6,541 nt of DNA, taken from contig JAFTAC010000560.1 of the NCBI GenBank assembly GCA_017458805.1, positions 1 through 6,541 on the forward strand. The letters are read 5' to 3'. Within the stretch, counting starts at the first letter, position 1; every line of letters starts with the position of its first letter. The notes beneath the pieces were generated by a model. That model was not told where the DNA came from. It worked only from the letters and a program-made list of their open reading frames with translations, and searched no databases. Shown piece after piece: positions 6,026 through 6,541 of this stretch. Source of the stretch: Victivallales bacterium (GTDB lineage: Bacteria; Verrucomicrobiota; Lentisphaeria; Oligosphaerales; Oligosphaeraceae). The position numbers and the translations under genes were made by a program.

Positions 6026-6050
6026 CCCCAACCCTAAGGGCGGGGCCCCG
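6026..6050. other. GC-rich hairpin/palindrome cluster, possible weak terminator
   Basis: CCCC (6026-6029) and CCC (6032-6034) pair with GGG (6038-6040) and GGGG (6042-6045) around a TAA loop, giving seven pairs with a small internal loop. The adjoining CGGGGCCCCG (6041-6050) is a perfect 10-base palindrome that competes for the same bases. On the minus strand the stem lies about 60 bases past the stop of the hydrolase remnant and is followed by TCAAATTT, only a poor T-run. It could be a weak terminator of that gene. Confidence 0.35.
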
Positions 6051-6111
6051 AATCATATCAATCATTGATGAACTACTAGATTTGGATGAATCACGTTAGC
6101 AAATACCATTG

Positions 6112-6408
6112 CTATTCTTTACACCATCTACGCATGATGGTCTCCGCAGGTTTTCCTGAAATCGTGAATCCCCTGTCTCCTGCCGGATCGGATTTGAACT
6201 CGGGACGGTAGTTGTTCTCATCCCATTTCCACCAGAACATGCCGCCCCACCATGGATGCTCTAAAAAGAGGCGAATGACCGCCTCCATGTAGTCAGCCTG
6301 CTGCTGGCCGTCGTACTTTGTCCCGTTCTTCCAGAAATACGGCAACTTGGTTGCATTTTCCGAAGAGCAGCAGCCACACTCACCCAGATAGAAACAAGTG
6401 CCTAGTAC
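6112..6408 (-). pseudogene. C-terminal remnant of a GH113-like glycoside hydrolase
   Basis: This stretch codes 98 residues that match the C-terminal third of GH113-like (beta-mannanase-type) TIM-barrel glycoside hydrolases. YLGECGCCSSENATKLPYFW (7-26 of the open stretch) carries the Glu of a typical GxxS-region nucleophile site. QQADYMEA (36-43) is the usual helix after it. WWGGMFWWKWD (53-63) is the aromatic last strand of the barrel, and GKPAETIMRRW (85-95) is the common C-terminus. Reading upstream, the same frame meets TAA at 6409-6411, with another TAA and a TGA further out, and no in-frame ATG precedes the conserved part. The first 200 or so residues expected of the family are missing. 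A TTG at 6343-6345 would give only 77 residues without the catalytic Glu. I read it as a decayed or deletion-truncated gene, not an active enzyme. Confidence 0.75.
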
Positions 6409-6541
6409 TTAATTGATTTAATTCGAATACATCTGCACTGTTCTTTTGGGCTGCTTTTCCGTGAATGGCTCCTTACATACGAGGGTATGCGCGTCGCCAT
6501 TCGCAAAAAATCATCTCCAAAACTCCAATGCAATGTGTATC
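6409..6541. other. Unassigned sequence up to the window edge
   Basis: No gene can be supported here. On the minus strand the frame of the hydrolase remnant holds a 30-codon open stretch (ending NGDAHTLV...VQMYSN before a TAA) that I do not recognise and that shows no GH113 motif. Another minus frame is open from the edge to a stop at 6402-6404 but is also unrecognisable. The stretch just past the breakpoint (6409-6430) is very AT-rich. Confidence 0.5.
6461..6504. other. Symmetric imperfect hairpin (9-bp and 5-bp stems)
   Basis: GTGAATGGC (6461-6469) pairs with GCCATTCGC (6496-6504), with one G-T wobble. Inside, six unpaired bases on each side (6470-6475 and 6490-6495) lead to CATAC (6476-6480) pairing with GTATG (6485-6489) around a GAGG loop. 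A-run AAAAAA follows on the plus strand. The fold could be a structured RNA, a subterminal hairpin of a mobile element or a recombination site; nothing else in the window decides between these. Confidence 0.45.

Larger units (their letters stand above)
5799..6111. other. Gene-free, mostly AT-richer intergenic region
   Basis: No convincing coding frame is present here on either strand. Most of the stretch is AT-rich compared with the genes to its left, with a T8 run at 5846-5853, although 6001-6050 is GC-rich. It contains small inverted repeats (5970-5988, 6026-6050, 6058-6068), a possible minus-strand promoter for the operon and a plus-strand promoter-like sequence. Confidence 0.7.

Noticed and set aside
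6465..6541. Plus-strand frame open from an ATG to the window edge
   Set aside because: Only about 25 codons, no ribosome binding site, unrecognised product, and it begins inside the hairpin.

Overview
The window is bacterial DNA. It carries Shine-Dalgarno (SD) sites on some genes, a classical lipobox, a Sec signal peptide and compact same-strand genes. Coding parts are GC-rich and most of the space right of 5798 is AT-richer. A PurO-type IMP cyclohydrolase next to a signal-less ceramidase-like hydrolase would suit a member of the Planctomycetes-Verrucomicrobia-Lentisphaerae group, but this is a guess from gene content. No marker gene fixes the taxon.

All recognisable genes are on the minus strand, so transcription runs from high to low coordinates. 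In that order: a small lipoprotein (5202-5798), a PurO-type IMP cyclohydrolase (4531-5163), a secreted/membrane protein joining two thioredoxin-like domains to a CcdA/DsbD-type electron-transfer membrane domain (2961-4508), a neutral-ceramidase-like hydrolase (1383-2933), and an NAD(P)-dependent epimerase/dehydratase-like SDR protein (248-1252). The first four are separated by only 38, 22 and 27 bases and look like one transcription unit. The SDR gene follows after 130 bases holding a strong hairpin and a short heptamer repeat. The products do not form an obvious single pathway: one purine enzyme, one envelope redox protein, one lipoprotein and two enzymes of unknown substrate.

Right of the operon, 5799-6111 is a gene-free, AT-richer stretch with several small inverted repeats, a possible minus-strand promoter for the operon and a sigma70-like promoter on the plus strand that faces no gene. 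At 6112-6408 lies the C-terminal third of a GH113-like glycoside hydrolase. It keeps the likely catalytic Glu but is cut off by stop codons at its 5' side, so it is a gene remnant. From 6412 to the window end there is no gene I can support, only a symmetric imperfect hairpin.

The most unusual feature is a pair of heptanucleotide tandem arrays placed right after the stop codons of the SDR gene (156-246) and of the ceramidase-like gene (1355-1387). Each unit holds TAG, and a 7-base period moves TAG into a new reading frame at every unit, so the arrays close all frames after the gene. In the second array the gene's own TAG stop is the first of five TAGs spaced exactly 7 bases apart. Left of the first array, 1-155 is a C/G-rich stretch with a 36-base direct repeat (34/36 identical) and a 7-bp GC hairpin.
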